A stretch of DNA of 64,000 bases from Pleurodeles waltl (GCF_031143425.1 NC_090445.1:1577812049-1577876048), one strand, 5' to 3'; shown: positions 33,954-46,582, counted from the first letter of the stretch. A program made the numbers and translations. Notes: generated from the sequence alone by a model not told the origin.

Positions 33954-35987
33954 TCAGTCTCAGTGTACACAAAAAACTATAATTTCTGGGCAGAGGGGAG
34001 TCAAGGACTGGAAGATTCCAGGGAAGGAAGCAGGAGGTGGGGTTTTAAGGAACATCTGGTTCAACCTGTTTCGGCTAGGAGCGGTTAGTCCAAGTGTCCC
34101 TACTAAGTACAAAGGCAGGTGATTGCGGACAGCACTGGGCATTGCTTTTCATCAAATCCAGGCTCACTCTCCCACCCTCGAATTTCAGTAAAGTACACTA
34201 TATGCCCAGCGAAATTACTTCCACTTTGTACTTGGCACGATCTTGAATTAATACATACAAACCCTTCTTCCCGCTCATATTGCAGGAATCCATAGCTGCC
34301 AAGCGGGAGTGGTTCAGTTGGTGATTCAGGCCTCTATGTAGAAACTAATGCAATTCCGTGGCTTTTTCTGAGCTCTAGCGCCTTGCACGTTCGCAGGCAA
34401 ATGCAGACAAATTACCACTGACAAAACCAGGACGCCCAAGGCTTCTTGTGGAAACAATGCTGGACCATAAACAAAAGCAAGGCAAATAAAGCACTGTGCA
34501 GGGCCGCTCTTCACAGCACGTGACCTCCGCCTCTCAGGTCGTAGAGGCTTCTGCAGCCAGAGCAATCGGTTCACTGTTGGCAGTGGTATTCTTCATTACT
34601 GGAGGAATACAATGTTTATTATATTCCGGATGTCCCATTGTAGGAGAGAGCGCTAAACGTGCAGTAATGACAGTGTCAAGTCCCATGAATGTAAACAAAT
34701 GGCTGCCTAGTAAATTATTAATATCCTATACTGTGTCTTCATGGAGGATCTGTTGGGTTCCCCATTCCCTAATAAACCTTAAAATCCATTCTTACGTCAG
34801 CAGTCAGTTCGGGTACTCCCTTTCAGCTCTAACAATGCCCGTGTCATGTTTCAGCTGATATGCTCACAGGTCTTTAACGTTTTAAATGCTTCCATCTCAG
34901 CTTTTCATTTTGCAGCGGTTGTTTTCTGTCGTTTATCTTTCGAACGTGCAGCAGGTGTCCCAGACAAGGTCAAAATACCCTTTTTTGTTATTTGAAAGGG
35001 GAGAAGAGAAACATCAGTATTTAACCCAATAGTAACTATTCTGTTTATTGGTAGGGAGAGGGGGTTGGGATTGAAGATCAAGGAGAAAGTAGACGACCCC
35101 CTCTCCCCCCTATTCCTTGTATTTTTATATTTCATGGGTAAAGTAGGAAAGGCGTTGGAGCCCTCCGTTTATCATTCATACATACCACCTGTCCCTCTAG
35201 AGCAGGGCAATCATGATTTTCACGTGTATATTTAGTAAATATGTATTTGGGTTCCTCTTTTAGTTATAAAAACCCACTCTGCCAAATAATGAAAAACAGC
35301 TTTTTCCTATTGCTGGAGGGTTGAGCCACAGAACAGATTGCATGTTAATTTCACAGGCGCCTGCATACTGCCTCCAATTTAAGGAACAGCTTTTTTAATT
35401 TATTACCACATTCAAATATACTCATTTTGACTTTGGAACGCACACATGATGTTTAATCCTCGTTCTGTCATGTAACCAAAAGCCATGCCATTGTGGCAGG
35501 TCACTATATCTTCCGGTACGTCACATTGCACATTTGTTTTAATATAAAAATGTGTAGTGTAAATAATAACTGCACATTGTGTTATCAAGTAAAACAATTG
35601 TGTTACCTCTCACCTCATTGTATTCTGCTTTTAGAATGTGATTTAAGCTGCACCTCAAATTTGAAATTCTTCTGCTGACATAGCAATGCTCTCTGCAAAG
35701 TGCCATGCTGCCCCTTGAAGTTGCATTCATACTATAACAAACACATCACCAAAACTGTATAGAGACATGAGAGATTGGACATGTTGCAAATGGACTGATA
35801 AACTCTTTTGCAGCGGGCGCATTGGCCCATCAAGTTATCTTATTGACTTTGGAGCCTGTGACCTGTAACCTAAAAGATGCAGATTACACAGTGCAACAGA
35901 CACTCAGTTATATGAGGTATCTTACTGAGTCTTGAGCCTGAACCCTGCAGGGGACGGTTTCCCTGGTCAGCTTTTCTCAAGCTCTGT
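33954..35987. other. No recognisable gene
   Basis: Unique-looking sequence. Frames reach 120 codons but show no domain. No repeat structure was recognised. Confidence 0.4.
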
Positions 35988-36143
35988 GGCCCATATTTAT
36001 ACTTTTTTAGCGCCGCATTTGCGCCACTTTTTGACACAAAAGCAGCGCAAACTTACAAAATACAATTGTATTTTGTAAGTTTGCGCTGCTTTTGCATAAA
36101 AAAATGACACAAATGCAGCACTAGAAAAGTATAAATATGGACC
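35988..36143. mobile_element. Near-perfect palindromic MITE, ~156 bp
   Basis: The two halves are nearly perfect inverted copies. GGCCCATATTTATACTTTT at the left faces AAAAGTATAAATATGGACC at the right, and AGCAGCGCAAACTTACAAAA faces its complement across a central CAATTG. A fully fold-back element of this size is a MITE. It has no coding. Confidence 0.75.
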
Positions 36144-36278
36144 TTAGTGTGCACTCCAGAGAGACATAATTACTTCAGTAGATTTAAAGGGCTTCGTTCA
36201 GGAATGTTGTTAACGCTGCAGAGTATCATTCATACTCCCACTGAAACCCATGTATTGGAGATATCACTTAACCAACTC

Positions 36279-37805
36279 TGCCAACGCAGGTGTTTTAATA
36301 AGAGTTATTAATGAATGTTTATGTATTTTGAATAATGAGTTTATGTAGAAAATGAAATAACGTAGAGAAATAAGGCACGCATTTGAAAATGTGATCTCGA
36401 AGAATGGCCATCAATGTTGACAAAATGTACTAATTAATGATTAATACATATGAAATGTTGAGAGAATTTTCAATTAATGCAGTAATATGTCATATTAAAG
36501 TTTACAAAGTATTTTTTAGCTTTATTAGTTGTAGGCCTTAATTTAGCTAGTGTCTTGGCCTATTTTGCCAGGCCTCATGTAGAAGCTGTATTTCTTAGCT
36601 TTTAATAAAAATGCTGACAGCGTGAATTAAACTGTGAAATGTCTATTGTATTGTTTACATGTGCTTAACGGAAGCTTTCCATGAGAACCGACTGCTGGGA
36701 GATGATGCTCTTTCTACTGCAACATTTTATGAGTAATGTGTGTGAGACTGACTTTCTCAGGACAAGAACAATGAAGATACTGACTAGAGTGGAAGCTGCA
36801 ACAATATTGTTACCTGAGAAGCCGGATGATGAGAACATTGTAAAAACAAACCAATCAACAGTATGTGAACGGGGAAATATTAGAATTCATAGATTTGGTA
36901 TAGAAATATTATTGGATAAAGTGTGAGCATACGATTGAATGACCAATAGGGAATTTGGGGATTGTTTAGGTGACTTTAATATAACAACGCCGGCGAGGGA
37001 AAAGATTTTAGAGAGATTTTTAGGAGAATAAAGGAGAGAGATAATTCATTCCGACATTGGGCTCATATTCCCTGACTGAGAGCCTGATGCCTTGCTGATC
37101 GACTGATGTCCTGAGAATGAAGACTAATTCTGCATTGCTGACCCATACCAAGGATAGGTATAAATTAAAACTGTGATTATCATGCATATTTGCTTTTTCT
37201 TTCTAGGTACCAACTGCGCTGTTCTGATAGAACCATAGTTGGATGTTTTTCCAAATTTGTCTTACTAAATTGTTTTGCATGAAGCCCAACATTCTAATGC
37301 TAATCTGATACTAGTTAAGAATTCTGACTTATGACGAAAGAAGACTAATGCTTGATGGATTTCTCTGCCTAACTATCTGTATTACATTTTGTTAACGCAG
37401 CTGACTCTGCCTTTGATTTGCACTGTAACTTTAGAATGTGTTGTAGTTAAAGCATTGATTAGATTGCGTTTCTTCTGCCACTTTGGACAACCAGTGTTGT
37501 TTTTGTATGTGTTTCATTTGATTTTGAGATTAATCTACATGACCTTAGCATTGTTAATATAGGGAAATAAACAGTCTAAACCTTTACTAAAGGTGTGCTT
37601 ATTCATGACTGAGAGGTCATGGTGCCCGACAATTACTGACTCCATTGATTATTAATGTAATTGATTACTAATGACTATTGATTATTGTGTATTGATTATT
37701 TATTATGTACTGGAGCTATGGTAAGAACTTCTTAATTGCCAGTCAAAAGGTTCATTGACCTATTTGCGTCCCCTTGTAAGTATACTTATAAGGATCTGAT
37801 GCACT
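36279..37805 (+). repeat. ERV 5' LTR
   Basis: The sequence from TGCCAACGCAGG to GATGCACT matches the 3' LTR start (48243) and end (53981). Its length is 1527 bp. Candidate polyadenylation signals AATAAA lie at 36605, 37030 and 37564. A stretch at about 36622-36850 is absent from the 3' LTR. The right end is defined by the target duplication rather than by a TG...CA pair, so it could be off by two bases. Confidence 0.88.
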
Positions 37806-37813
37806 AACAGTTA

Positions 37814-37832
37814 TGGTAGCAGACTGATGGTT
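37814..37832 (+). promoter_or_regulatory. ERV primer-binding site, initiator Met tRNA-like
   Basis: TGGTAGCAGACTGATGGTT begins nine bases after the 5' LTR. It equals the complement of the 3' end of vertebrate initiator Met tRNA (TGGTAGCAGAGGATGGTT) apart from CT in place of one G. A second, weaker copy, TGGTAGCAGTTTGATGAGTT, lies 40 bases downstream at 37854. The tRNA assignment rests on general knowledge of that tRNA. Confidence 0.65.
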
Positions 37833-38839
37833 AGTCTCCTTAAGGGCTTGCCATGGTAGCAGTTTGATGAGTTGGTTCTTTTGAGAATTCATTATTATTG
37901 AGATTTGGATTTTGTTTTTCAAATGATGATAATTAGAGAGAAAATGATGTTCCCTTAAGCCCAGAAATGACTTTCCCAGATCCTGGATCCTGCTAATGGT
38001 TGTTGAGGATGTTCCCAGCGTTCTATTGATAGTGTGAGAGAAATAGGTTGCTCTTGCACAGCTTATGCAAATCACAGGTAAACTGTGAGGTTTGCAAGGG
38101 TTTTAAGGGAGTTTGCGTACTCCAAATGAAAATGTAATAGGAGTGTGCATACTCCGCAGTGTGAGGGTAGGGAAGTCATCGAACTACATGTGTGTGTGGC
38201 GCTTTGTGCTAAAAAATTGTCCACGTGGTTGTTGATGTATGGACCCTGCGTAGTCTAAGACTCTTGGTTATTTGTTGTAATTTGTCTGGTTTAGTAGGTT
38301 GATCAGGCGTGGTCAACAAGTCCGTGTGTGAGTTAAAGTGGGCGAGAGGAAATTTCAAGTGAAGATTTGGTGAATCCTATGTGCACCAGGACAGACCCTT
38401 TGATAAATTGAGATTAAGATTTGCGAGTCAAATTTTTCTTGCGAATCTGGGTGATCGAGAAAAAGGAATCGCTGTAATTGCAGAAAGAGTCATCAGTGAA
38501 AATCCGTAAGGTCTCTGAAGCGATTGTGCTACCTTCCCTGTAGCAAACCAGCAGATTTGTGTTTTTGGGTTTTGGGTTTTTGATTAGTGCTCACAATATT
38601 CTGCACTAGTTTTGTGTGAATTAGAGTTTAGGAGGACGAGCCACAATACTTTGTCACCCGCAGTACGTGTGAGTGTGACGTCATTGGAGCTGCGCTGGGA
38701 TAGGTTGGTTAATGAGAAGGGCCGCGCATGGATTGGCAGCCGTCCGTGAGAGGCAATTGGTTGAGAACGTGGGTGAAGGGAATCTCGGGATTTAAAGTCA
38801 CTTCCTGATTTGATTTTGAATAAACAAAAAGTAGAAAAG
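37833..38839 (+). other. ERV leader between primer-binding site and gag
   Basis: This is about 1 kb of untranslated leader. It includes the second primer-binding-like sequence at 37854. No conserved packaging structure can be claimed by eye. Confidence 0.5.
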
Positions 38840-41113
38840 ATGAAGTTTTTCAAAGCGTTAAAGAATGCCCTAAGGAGAGTTACGTATATTACAGCGAGTG
38901 TAGGCAAAGCAACACTGCTGGAAGGTACCCCAGCTTACATTGTAATAGAGGAGAGAGGTGTCGCGCCATGTCTTTGGTTAAAGCAATGGTGTAAATTGAC
39001 AGAGAAAGATTAGAGCTTAGCGTTTCCTACCAATGGGCCGTTTAATTTGAGGGTTTTGGAGCATTTACGGATGGTGCTATATGAATTGAAGCCCCTTCCG
39101 AGACCAGCACAGTTTGAGGCATTAGCGATTTGGGAGCTGATAGCCAGGCAGCAACAGCAATTGAAATTTGAGAGAAGGATGAGAAAGACAGAAAATACTC
39201 TAGCAGAGGCTAGATGGGATTGTGTTCAGAAGGTATGGAGAACAGAGAGTTTGCACGGTATTAAGTTCTTTCCGGCAATTATGCAAGAGAAGGAGAGGGA
39301 AGGAAAGAAAGTGACTATGAGGACTAATAAAAGTCTGTCCAAAAGTAAGGGAGCTAGAAAGTCCTCAATAGTAGAAGAAGAATCGGACGATGATGAGTTC
39401 CTTACACAGTTATTGAGAGATCGACCACCACCATATACAGTACATGAGAGTGGTCCGAGTACTATTGTTTATCCGACAGCTCCGACACAGGCTCATGGGA
39501 TAGCAAGTCCGGTGCAGGTTAATGCTATCCTGGCACAGAATGCAGTGCAAAGTGGTCTTACTATGCCAACTACTCCTGTAGTGCAGACTCGGATGCAGCA
39601 GCCACAGGTACAGAGAATACATCCTGATGTGCCTGTTTTAGAAATGACTTCAAACTTAGTGGTTCCCACAGAGCAGTTGATTCCGAGACCAATACTGGTT
39701 CAGACTGAGCTGACTCCAACTTTGTTGCCCCAAGTGCAGCCGCAGGTAATGCAGAGATTTACACTAGTGACAGGGACACAGTCAGACATGACTCTGATGA
39801 TGAATCAAAATATGGGAGTTACTCTCCCGCAGAGTGTAGGTGCCAGAGCAGCCCCAGATTCTATATCGTTACTGATTAATGTTGGTCCAGTGGTACAATT
39901 ATTTGCACAAACAAATCCAACTGTAAGTGGACAGGGAGCAATGACCCAAAGTCTGATGGCCCCCGATCCAAGCAAGTAACATTTTGTTACAGAACTGACA
40001 GCTCAGCAGTTAACTTAATGGTTAGACAAGCTGAATACCCCACAGAATGCCCCTAAAGGAATGGAGTACTTGAATTGTGCTAGAGTAAGCATGGAAGCGG
40101 GTGAACTAATTGAGGGAACTATGGGTGTGAATAGATTAGAATCCTACACAGAGGCAGAATTTAGATATTTGTGCCCAAAGATTACGATAGAAGTGAGCAG
40201 GGTGCATCAGAGATTAGCAGATTTGGCAGAGAAATACGGCATAGAGATTGAGAAAACAAAGCATTTGAAAAGGAGCTATAAATTAGACTTCGAGGAGAAA
40301 GATTTTGCACATATGAGGTCGGCCGGAAGGAAGGCACAGCTTAAAGAATTCCTGCAGAGTGCTCAGCCCTGGGAAGCATTAGACAAATGGGAAGGCAGAT
40401 GGGTAAAGAAAAGAGACAAGAGAAAAAGGGATTCTTTGGTGCTGACTGAAAATGTGCAGCAGGATAAAGATCCAGTAAAGATTTTACCAATGAGGGATAT
40501 TTCAGGGGGAAATTTTGATCACGTCCCTTGGAGCAGTGGTGACACTTTACCATTTACAAACGATTATCCAAAATTGAGAGAAAAGCCAGTAGAGTGGTAT
40601 CAGCAGACAGACAGGTTTGTAAAACTTGCAAATTGTTTGTGGGAAGACTTGAGCACATTACTAGAGATAGTGGTTCAAGCTGACTTGTGGATGGAGTGTA
40701 AGAGGAGTGTAGACTGGCCAATGAGTGAGCCGGAGAGAGATAAGAGTACAGGTGCACCGTCTCCTGAAGTAATGAAATATTACTATAAGGTGACTGAGTT
40801 TCTGAAATCGAGGATTTCGTCCAAGAATATTGATTGGCAGAGAATTGACAGGACAGCACAGGAAGCAAAAGAATCAATACATGCCTATTATGAGAGATTG
40901 TTGCAGGCATTCAAGCATTACAGTGGTACAGAAACAATTGAGGCAAAAGACATGCTACATTTTGTGCTCAGATTTGTGGAAGGATTGCGACTTGAAATTA
41001 ACCAGATGATTAGGAATCATTTGATCTGCTGGCAATCTGAGCTGATTGATGAGGTATTGCAGTATGCAAAATACTGTAGTGATGAGATTGGGTTGAAGCA
41101 GAAAAAGTTGTAA
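38840..41113 (+). pseudogene. gag: ERV gag (matrix, proline-rich, capsid), interrupted
   Basis: An ATG at 38840 opens the gag frame. The same frame meets TAG at 39011 and TAA at 39977 and near 40017, and is otherwise open to 41113. The N-terminal part (38840-39010) would be matrix. A PPPY late-domain motif for ESCRT-dependent budding lies near 39425, followed by a long Pro/Gln/Thr-rich linker. The capsid portion runs 40061-41113. It ends with a major homology-like region (RTAQEAKESIHAYYERL, near 40850-40900) that resembles class I retroviral p30. Downstream, 41114-41479 is broken; it contains an Arg/Gly-rich stretch and a Cys-rich CHIC-type remnant near 41300 that may be nucleocapsid. Gag forms the particle shell; this copy cannot make a full product because of the stops. 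Confidence 0.82.
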
Positions 41114-41479
41114 AGAGAAAGTGATGGTGATGCAGATTAAGGCAGCTCAAACAGGAGTACAAGGAAGTTATTCCCAGCAGGTGCCACAGCAGCACCAGGG
41201 AAATATGATGTTTCAGCCACAGATGAGAGGAAGAGGTCGTGGAGGTAATATGAGTCGTGGTCCGGATTTGTGATGTGCAGGAAATGAAGAAGCTATTGCC
41301 ATGTCATATTTGTGGAGCCGTGGTACTTCGGAAACGGGAGTGTTCGATGATGGTTCAGGAAGGTATTGTTCAGCAATGTAATGACATCAATTAATGTCAG
41401 ATTGTGAGAGGTCTGAGAATAAGGGGTCCTAATCAAAATTTCCAGAATAATGTGAATCAATTGCAAAAATGTTCAGCCC

Positions 41480-42463
41480 ATGCAGCAGGTGCAGATGCCC
41501 TGTGCACAAGTGTCACAGTTTAGGTCGATGCCACAGCAGGTTCCCATGGTACATAGACAGCAAATTCAAATACCTCAAGCCCCGATGGAGCAGCAACAGA
41601 TGATGCTTTCTCAACAGATCACAGGTTTGAGGCAAAACAGAAGTAGTAACACAGTGCATCAATTCCCGTTACACAGTTTGGATGGAATAAATGGTGAATG
41701 GACGAGTGACAGTTCAGATGAGGAGCCATGTGTGCTTGCGACTTCTTTAGAAGTAGATCAGAGAGAACCCTATGTGAAGGGAAAGGTTTTGGGTCACAGA
41801 GTTTCATTCTTGATGGACACAGGAGATACACGCTCTACAGCAGTGGTCTTCAAACTTTTTAATGCAGCGCCCCCCCAGTTGAAAAATAAAAATCCTTGGG
41901 CCCCCCCTGAGAATTTTTCACAATTATTTTAGAAAGATGGCAATGTTTAAATAGGTCTAAACCTATTTAAACATTGCAGTTAAGTACTGTTACCTTTCTA
42001 AAACTGCAATAACATGCTTCTGCTTAAAACAAAGGCATGTTATCTGTATAATATTTCTTTTGGCCAGAATTTGGCGCCCCCCCTGGGATCACTTGAGGCC
42101 CCCCAAGGGGGGCCCGCCCCCCAGTTTGAAGACCTCTGCTCTACAGTGAGAAGTGCAGAGGTTCCGATTTTGCCCCTTTCAGGAAGAAGAGTTCAGGTTG
42201 TGGGAGTAGCAAACCAGTATTTGACAAACCCGATCACAGATGCAGTTCAAGTCGAGATTGGCAATTTTCAGGGATTGCATAAATTTGTAGTCTGCGACTC
42301 AAGTCCTGTATCCCTACATGGAAGAGATTTGCTGTGTAAAACGAAATGTTTGATTACTTGCTCAAATGACGGAATTGAGATTCAGACGAATAGTGAAGAT
42401 GAGGAAGACGAAGCCCCAGAAACAGAGTGTGAAACTACAAATGAGGAGTACCCTTTGGTTTGA
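41480..42463 (+). pseudogene. pro: ERV protease, split by a MITE
   Basis: The first part (to about 41832) ends in a retroviral aspartic protease active-site motif, FLMDTGDT, near 41808-41831. Immediately afterwards a 298-bp hAT-type MITE interrupts the gene. The remainder resumes after 42146, with a flap-like region and the conserved helix SLHGRDLL near 42311-42334. The acidic tail (SEDEEDEAPETE) ends at 42463. The protease would cleave Gag and Gag-Pol. The insertion adds foreign codons and an in-frame stop, so this copy is dead. Confidence 0.8.
41841..42138. mobile_element. hAT-type MITE, 298 bp, with 8-bp TSD
   Basis: The ends are inverted repeats CAGTGGTCTTCAAACT and the complement of CAGAGGTCTTCAAACT. 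The 8-bp duplication CTCTACAG flanks the element exactly (41833-41840 and 42139-42146). Both features are diagnostic of hAT elements. The ends are C/G-rich (GGCGCCCCCCCTGGG-type), and an internal palindrome, GTTTAAATAGGTCTAAACCTATTTAAAC, lies near 41945. It is non-coding. Confidence 0.92.
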
Positions 42464-43790
42464 GTTTTTCCCGATATTCACAGTGAAAGTGCTCCATCCT
42501 GATTTGCAGGGTACAGTGCAAGAGAAGGTGTGGGATTTGACAGGAAAAGAAGTAGGTTTGAATAAGGGAGTGGAGCCAGTCAAAGTTACCATAAAACCGA
42601 ATGCAGTTTTCCCCCAACTTCCACAGTACCACATGCCACAAGATGTCTTGATGAAAGTGGATCAGCTTATTGCAGATTTTGTGAACCAAGGGGTTTTGAA
42701 GGAAGTGTTGAGCAGTCCATGTAACTCACCGATAATGGATTTGAAAAAGCCCTTTGGGAAGGTTAGGATTGTTCAGGATATGAGAAAAATAAATGAGATT
42801 GTGGTCAAATGTTGCCCCATAGTGCCCAATCCAGCTGTGATAATGTTCCAAATTCCATGTGATGCAGAGTGGTTTACGGTCATTGATTTGTCACAAGCAT
42901 TCTTTTCTGTGTCTCTTCATGAGGATAGTCAATTTCTTTTTTGTTTCAAATTCCTGGATCAAGTCTATTTTTGGTGCAGAATTCCTCAAGGGTATTCAGA
43001 GTCACCTTTCCCATTCAATCAGATCTTGAAAAAGAATTTGGAGTAGTTGGAATTGCATTTCCAGTCGACCTTGGTGCAGTACATCGATGACTTGCTGATT
43101 GCGTCCAGAACAAGAGACGAGTACAAGTATGATACGATTGCCCTATTGAACCATGTAGGAAAGAATAGTCATAAAGTGTCTCCACTGAAATTGCAGTACT
43201 GTCAGAAAGTAGTGAAGTATTTGGGTCACCCAATTGAGAAGGATTCAAGAAAGATATCCAGAGAAAGGATTACAATGATATTGCAGATAAGTCCCCCTAC
43301 CACACAGAGAGATGTCAGGATGTTTTTGGGAATAGTGGGTTATTGTCGCCAATGGATTCCAAATTTTTCAGTCATTTCAAGACCATTGCAGAAGCTGACT
43401 CATAAGGAAGTTACTGATCCCATAGCATTAGACCAGGATGACATGAAAGCATTCGCTGAGTTGAGAGAGAGTTTGTGTAGTGCTCCAGTGTTGGGTATGC
43501 CTGACTACACGAAATCTTTTACATGGTTTTGTCATGAGTGTGATGCATGTTCATTGTCTGTCTTGACACAAGTCCATGGAGGCGCACATCGCCAAGTAGC
43601 ATATTTTTCAGCTACTTTGGACCCAGTTGCAGCAGCCTTCGTGAGTTGTTTGCGTGCAGTTGCCGCAGTTGGTCAAAGCCCTGCACAGAGTGAAGGCGTG
43701 ATGATGGGATATCCCCTGACTGTAATGGTCCCTCACTCTATTGAGATTTTACTGACACGGACAAAAAACAAAATTCTTAACTGGTTTTGA
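42366..43790 (+). pseudogene. pol: ERV reverse transcriptase, one nonsense codon
   Basis: The frame opening in the pro overlap carries fingers and palm motifs in order. An LPQYHMP block is near 42620, followed by an NSPIMDLKKP-like block near 42730. Motif A (VIDLSQAFFSVSL) is near 42880-42920, and the IPQGYSESP region near 42980. A TAG at 43044 interrupts it. The same frame then continues with the catalytic YIDD near 43080, LGHPI near 43220, and the connection blocks GIVGYCRQWIPNFS and LLGMPDYTKSF-like. The enzyme copies genomic RNA into DNA. The frame is lost near 43780, where the RNase H continues in another frame. One stop and one frame change are the only defects in this part. Confidence 0.87.
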
Positions 43791-44542
43791 GGTTGATTAG
43801 GTACGAAACAAGTATTTTGGGGTCACCGAACGTGACATTGAAAAGATGTACAGTGCTGAACCCGGCAACCTTACTTCCAAGTGAAAATGCTGAAGTTGAG
43901 AAAGAGGAAGATGTTGAACATGACTGTCTCGAAGTAACTAATTTGGGCACAAAACCAAGACCTGACATTAGAAATACACGAATGGAAGAAAATGACCAAA
44001 TTATATTTGTTGATGGTTCATGTCTGAGAGACAATACAGGGACACTGAGAGCAGGATATGCTGTGTGCACAATTACAGGTACCTTGGAAGCTTCTTGGCT
44101 TTGAGGAGTGTATTCTACCCAAGTAGCGGAACTGGTAGCCATTATTAGAGCGTGCCATGTTTCTCCTCAGCTGAAAGTTACTATCTATACGGACAGCCAG
44201 TATGGATTTGGAATAGTTCATGATTTTGGTCAATTGTGGTCTCAAAGAGGTTTCCTGACCTCTTCTGGTTCACCAGTGAGAAATGGTGAGAGAATCAAAG
44301 AACTGTTACATGCAATTTAAATGCCTCAAAAGATTGCCGTGGTGAAATGCAGTGCACATCTGAAGTCGCAAGACTACATGTCATTGGGAAATGAATATGC
44401 GGATCAAGTCGCAAGGTTTTGCGCATTGAACTGTATATCATTCAAAGACAAGTGGAAACGTTTACCTGAAGAAGAAGATGAGACTTGTGCAAGTTATGCT
44501 TTGAAAATAATTGACACTTTGGATGACTTGAAATCTTTGTAG
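43787..44542 (+). pseudogene. pol: ERV RNase H
   Basis: In the frame after the shift near 43780, RNase H motifs appear in order: IIFVDGSCL (first Asp) near 44000, AELVAIIRA (Glu) near 44130, and YTDSQYGFG (Asp) near 44185. A LGNEYADQVA block near 44385 supplies the last acidic position. Stops at 44102 and 44318 interrupt the frame. The domain removes genomic RNA from the hybrid during reverse transcription. Confidence 0.85.
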
Positions 44543-44588
44543 AATAGCGTTGACAGGGAGGAAAAGCGTTCATGGAACAAAATGAAAT

Positions 44589-45723
44589 GTGTTCAAAGAC
44601 AAGATGAGTTGTGGGTTTCTGAGGAGGGTCAATTGGTTTTGCCAAATAGCCTGTTGTCTCAAATTGCAAGGTAGTATCATGGACAAGCACATGTTGGGAT
44701 GGATGCCATGGTTCGTCTGTTCAAACATGATTGGTACAACCCAAAGTTTAGACAAGTTGCTGAAGCAGTTTGCCTTCTTTGTGTTATTTGCCAACAGTTA
44801 ATCGCAGGGAAAGGGACAGTGGTTAACTTGAGACACATTAGAAGAGCGGAAGGTCCATTCAGCAGAATGCAAATGGATTTTATTGAGATGCCTGTGTGTG
44901 GAGGTTTGAGATGTGTTGGTGACTGTATGCATCTTTAGTCATTGGATTGATGCGTACCCTACATGAAGAAATGATAAACTCACAGTAGCAAAACTACTGC
45001 TTAGGGAACTGATACGGCGTTTCGGGTTTCCGATCTCTTTGGAATCAGATAGGGGAAGTCACTTCAACAGTGAGGTGATTAAATTAGTGTGTACAGCATT
45101 GAACTTTGAGCAGAAGTTGCATTGTAGTTACCACCCTGAAGCATCAGGACTAGAGGAACAGATGAATGGTACATTGAAGTCGAGAGTTGCAAAGATGTGT
45201 GCAGCTACAAATCTGAAATGGCCTGACGCATTGCCTTTAGTGTTGATGTCAATGAGAAACACACCTGACAGGATTGTCGGCCAATGAGATCCTCATGGGC
45301 AAAGCAATGAGGTTACCAGCGGTGCCCGCAAATGCACTTGTCAAGATTACAGATGATGTGGTGTTGGATTACTGCAAGGGTCTGGTTGATGTAGTCTGCT
45401 CTTTTTCTCAGCAGGTGGAGGCCACCACACTGGCACCGATCCATGTCCCAGGGCACAGCCTGAGAGCCGGGGACTGGGTTGTCATCTGAAAGCACGTGAG
45501 AAAAACGTGTTTGGAGCCTCGTTGGAAGGGACCCTACCAAGTGGTCCTGACAACTCCTACAGCTGTGAAGTGTGATGGAATTCCGAACTGGATTCATACA
45601 AGCCACACAAAGAAAGTGGCATGTCCACTGGATCACGAAGAAGTGCTGTTGAAACTACCAACAACAGTGAGACAAGTCTCAGGGCTGAGAGGAGAACAAA
45701 GAGGAACTGAGACCAGATCTTAG
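44589..45723 (+). pseudogene. pol: ERV integrase
   Basis: An HHCC-type zinc-binding region is seen near 44680-44800 (HGQAHVGM, then CLLCVICQQ). The catalytic core is spread over different frames: MDFIEMP near 44870 (first Asp), ESDRGSHFNS near 45040 (second Asp), and the Glu in GLEEQMNGTLK near 45150. The C-terminal domain has the GPY motif in RWKGPYQVV near 45525. At least four frame changes or stops occur, including at 44936 and 45287. The domain would insert proviral DNA. The GPY tail is typical of class I retroviruses and gypsy elements. Confidence 0.85.
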
Positions 45724-46582
45724 CTCGTTGAGGACGGTTCAGTCACTTCTGTGAGAGACAAGGGAGACCTCCAGGAGGGTATCAGAGAGCCTATCTCAAC
45801 TGAAGCAGCAGGAGAGCCTAGTCAGAGGTGAGCTTTCTCAGAAGCAGGTGATCTTGAGAGACAAACAGAGCAAGCGCCAGACCCAGAGGGGAAGGAGTTG
45901 AGGTGGATCAAAGTCAAAGTGATCTGACTCCTCCTGAACTGGTTGCAGGTCCGTCAAGAGAAAACACCACAGAACAAGGAAAAGGTTCAAGTTCAATCTT
46001 GAAGAGAATACTGACAAAGGGCCCACTGAAAGGAGATAAGTGGCCAGAATCGCAAGTGGAGAAAGGGAAAGAGGTGGTTGTCGAACTTACACTATAGGAA
46101 GAAGTAGATACCACAAGGAAAGAAGATCTAAGTGAAGGAGAGCTGAATGGTGATCGAAAATTGAAAAGACAAAGAATAGCAAATCAAAGATACGCAGGTC
46201 GTGTATGAGCGTATGCAACCACTAACGAATGACAACAAGAGTTTTTGTCTTTTGTGTTTTGATAGAGAAGTTCCGGGTCAGTATTTTGGCACATGAAGAA
46301 AGCTTATGAACTGAACTGTTGAAACAATCTTTGAGAAAAGTTTGTGAAAGAGACTGTCGAAAGTAACCAGAAAATACAATAACCTGATCTGACTTTTGAA
46401 ACCTGATTTTGACAAAGCTGCTAACTGATTTTGACAAGGGTTCCTGAAAGTGAAACTGAACTGTTAAAAGAAGAATTGTCTATTTTTGATGCAAATTTTC
46501 TAGTTTTCTTCTGCTTTCTGATTCTTTACAGATCATTAGTAACACTAGTCAACAATGTAGAGGTGCTAGGCGCTGTAAATAT
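45724..46582 (+). other. ERV region between integrase and env
   Basis: This is about 860 bp with short Glu/Ser/Lys-rich frames (for example 45903-46097) and no recognised domain. It could hold the end of pol, the env splice acceptor or a lost accessory frame; nothing decides between these. Confidence 0.4.

Noticed and set aside
36279..36290. ERV LTR beginning at TGTTTTAATA (36291) instead of TGCCAACG (36279)
   Set aside because: The 5-bp duplication AACTC and the polypurine tract position both fit 36279 and 48243 better.
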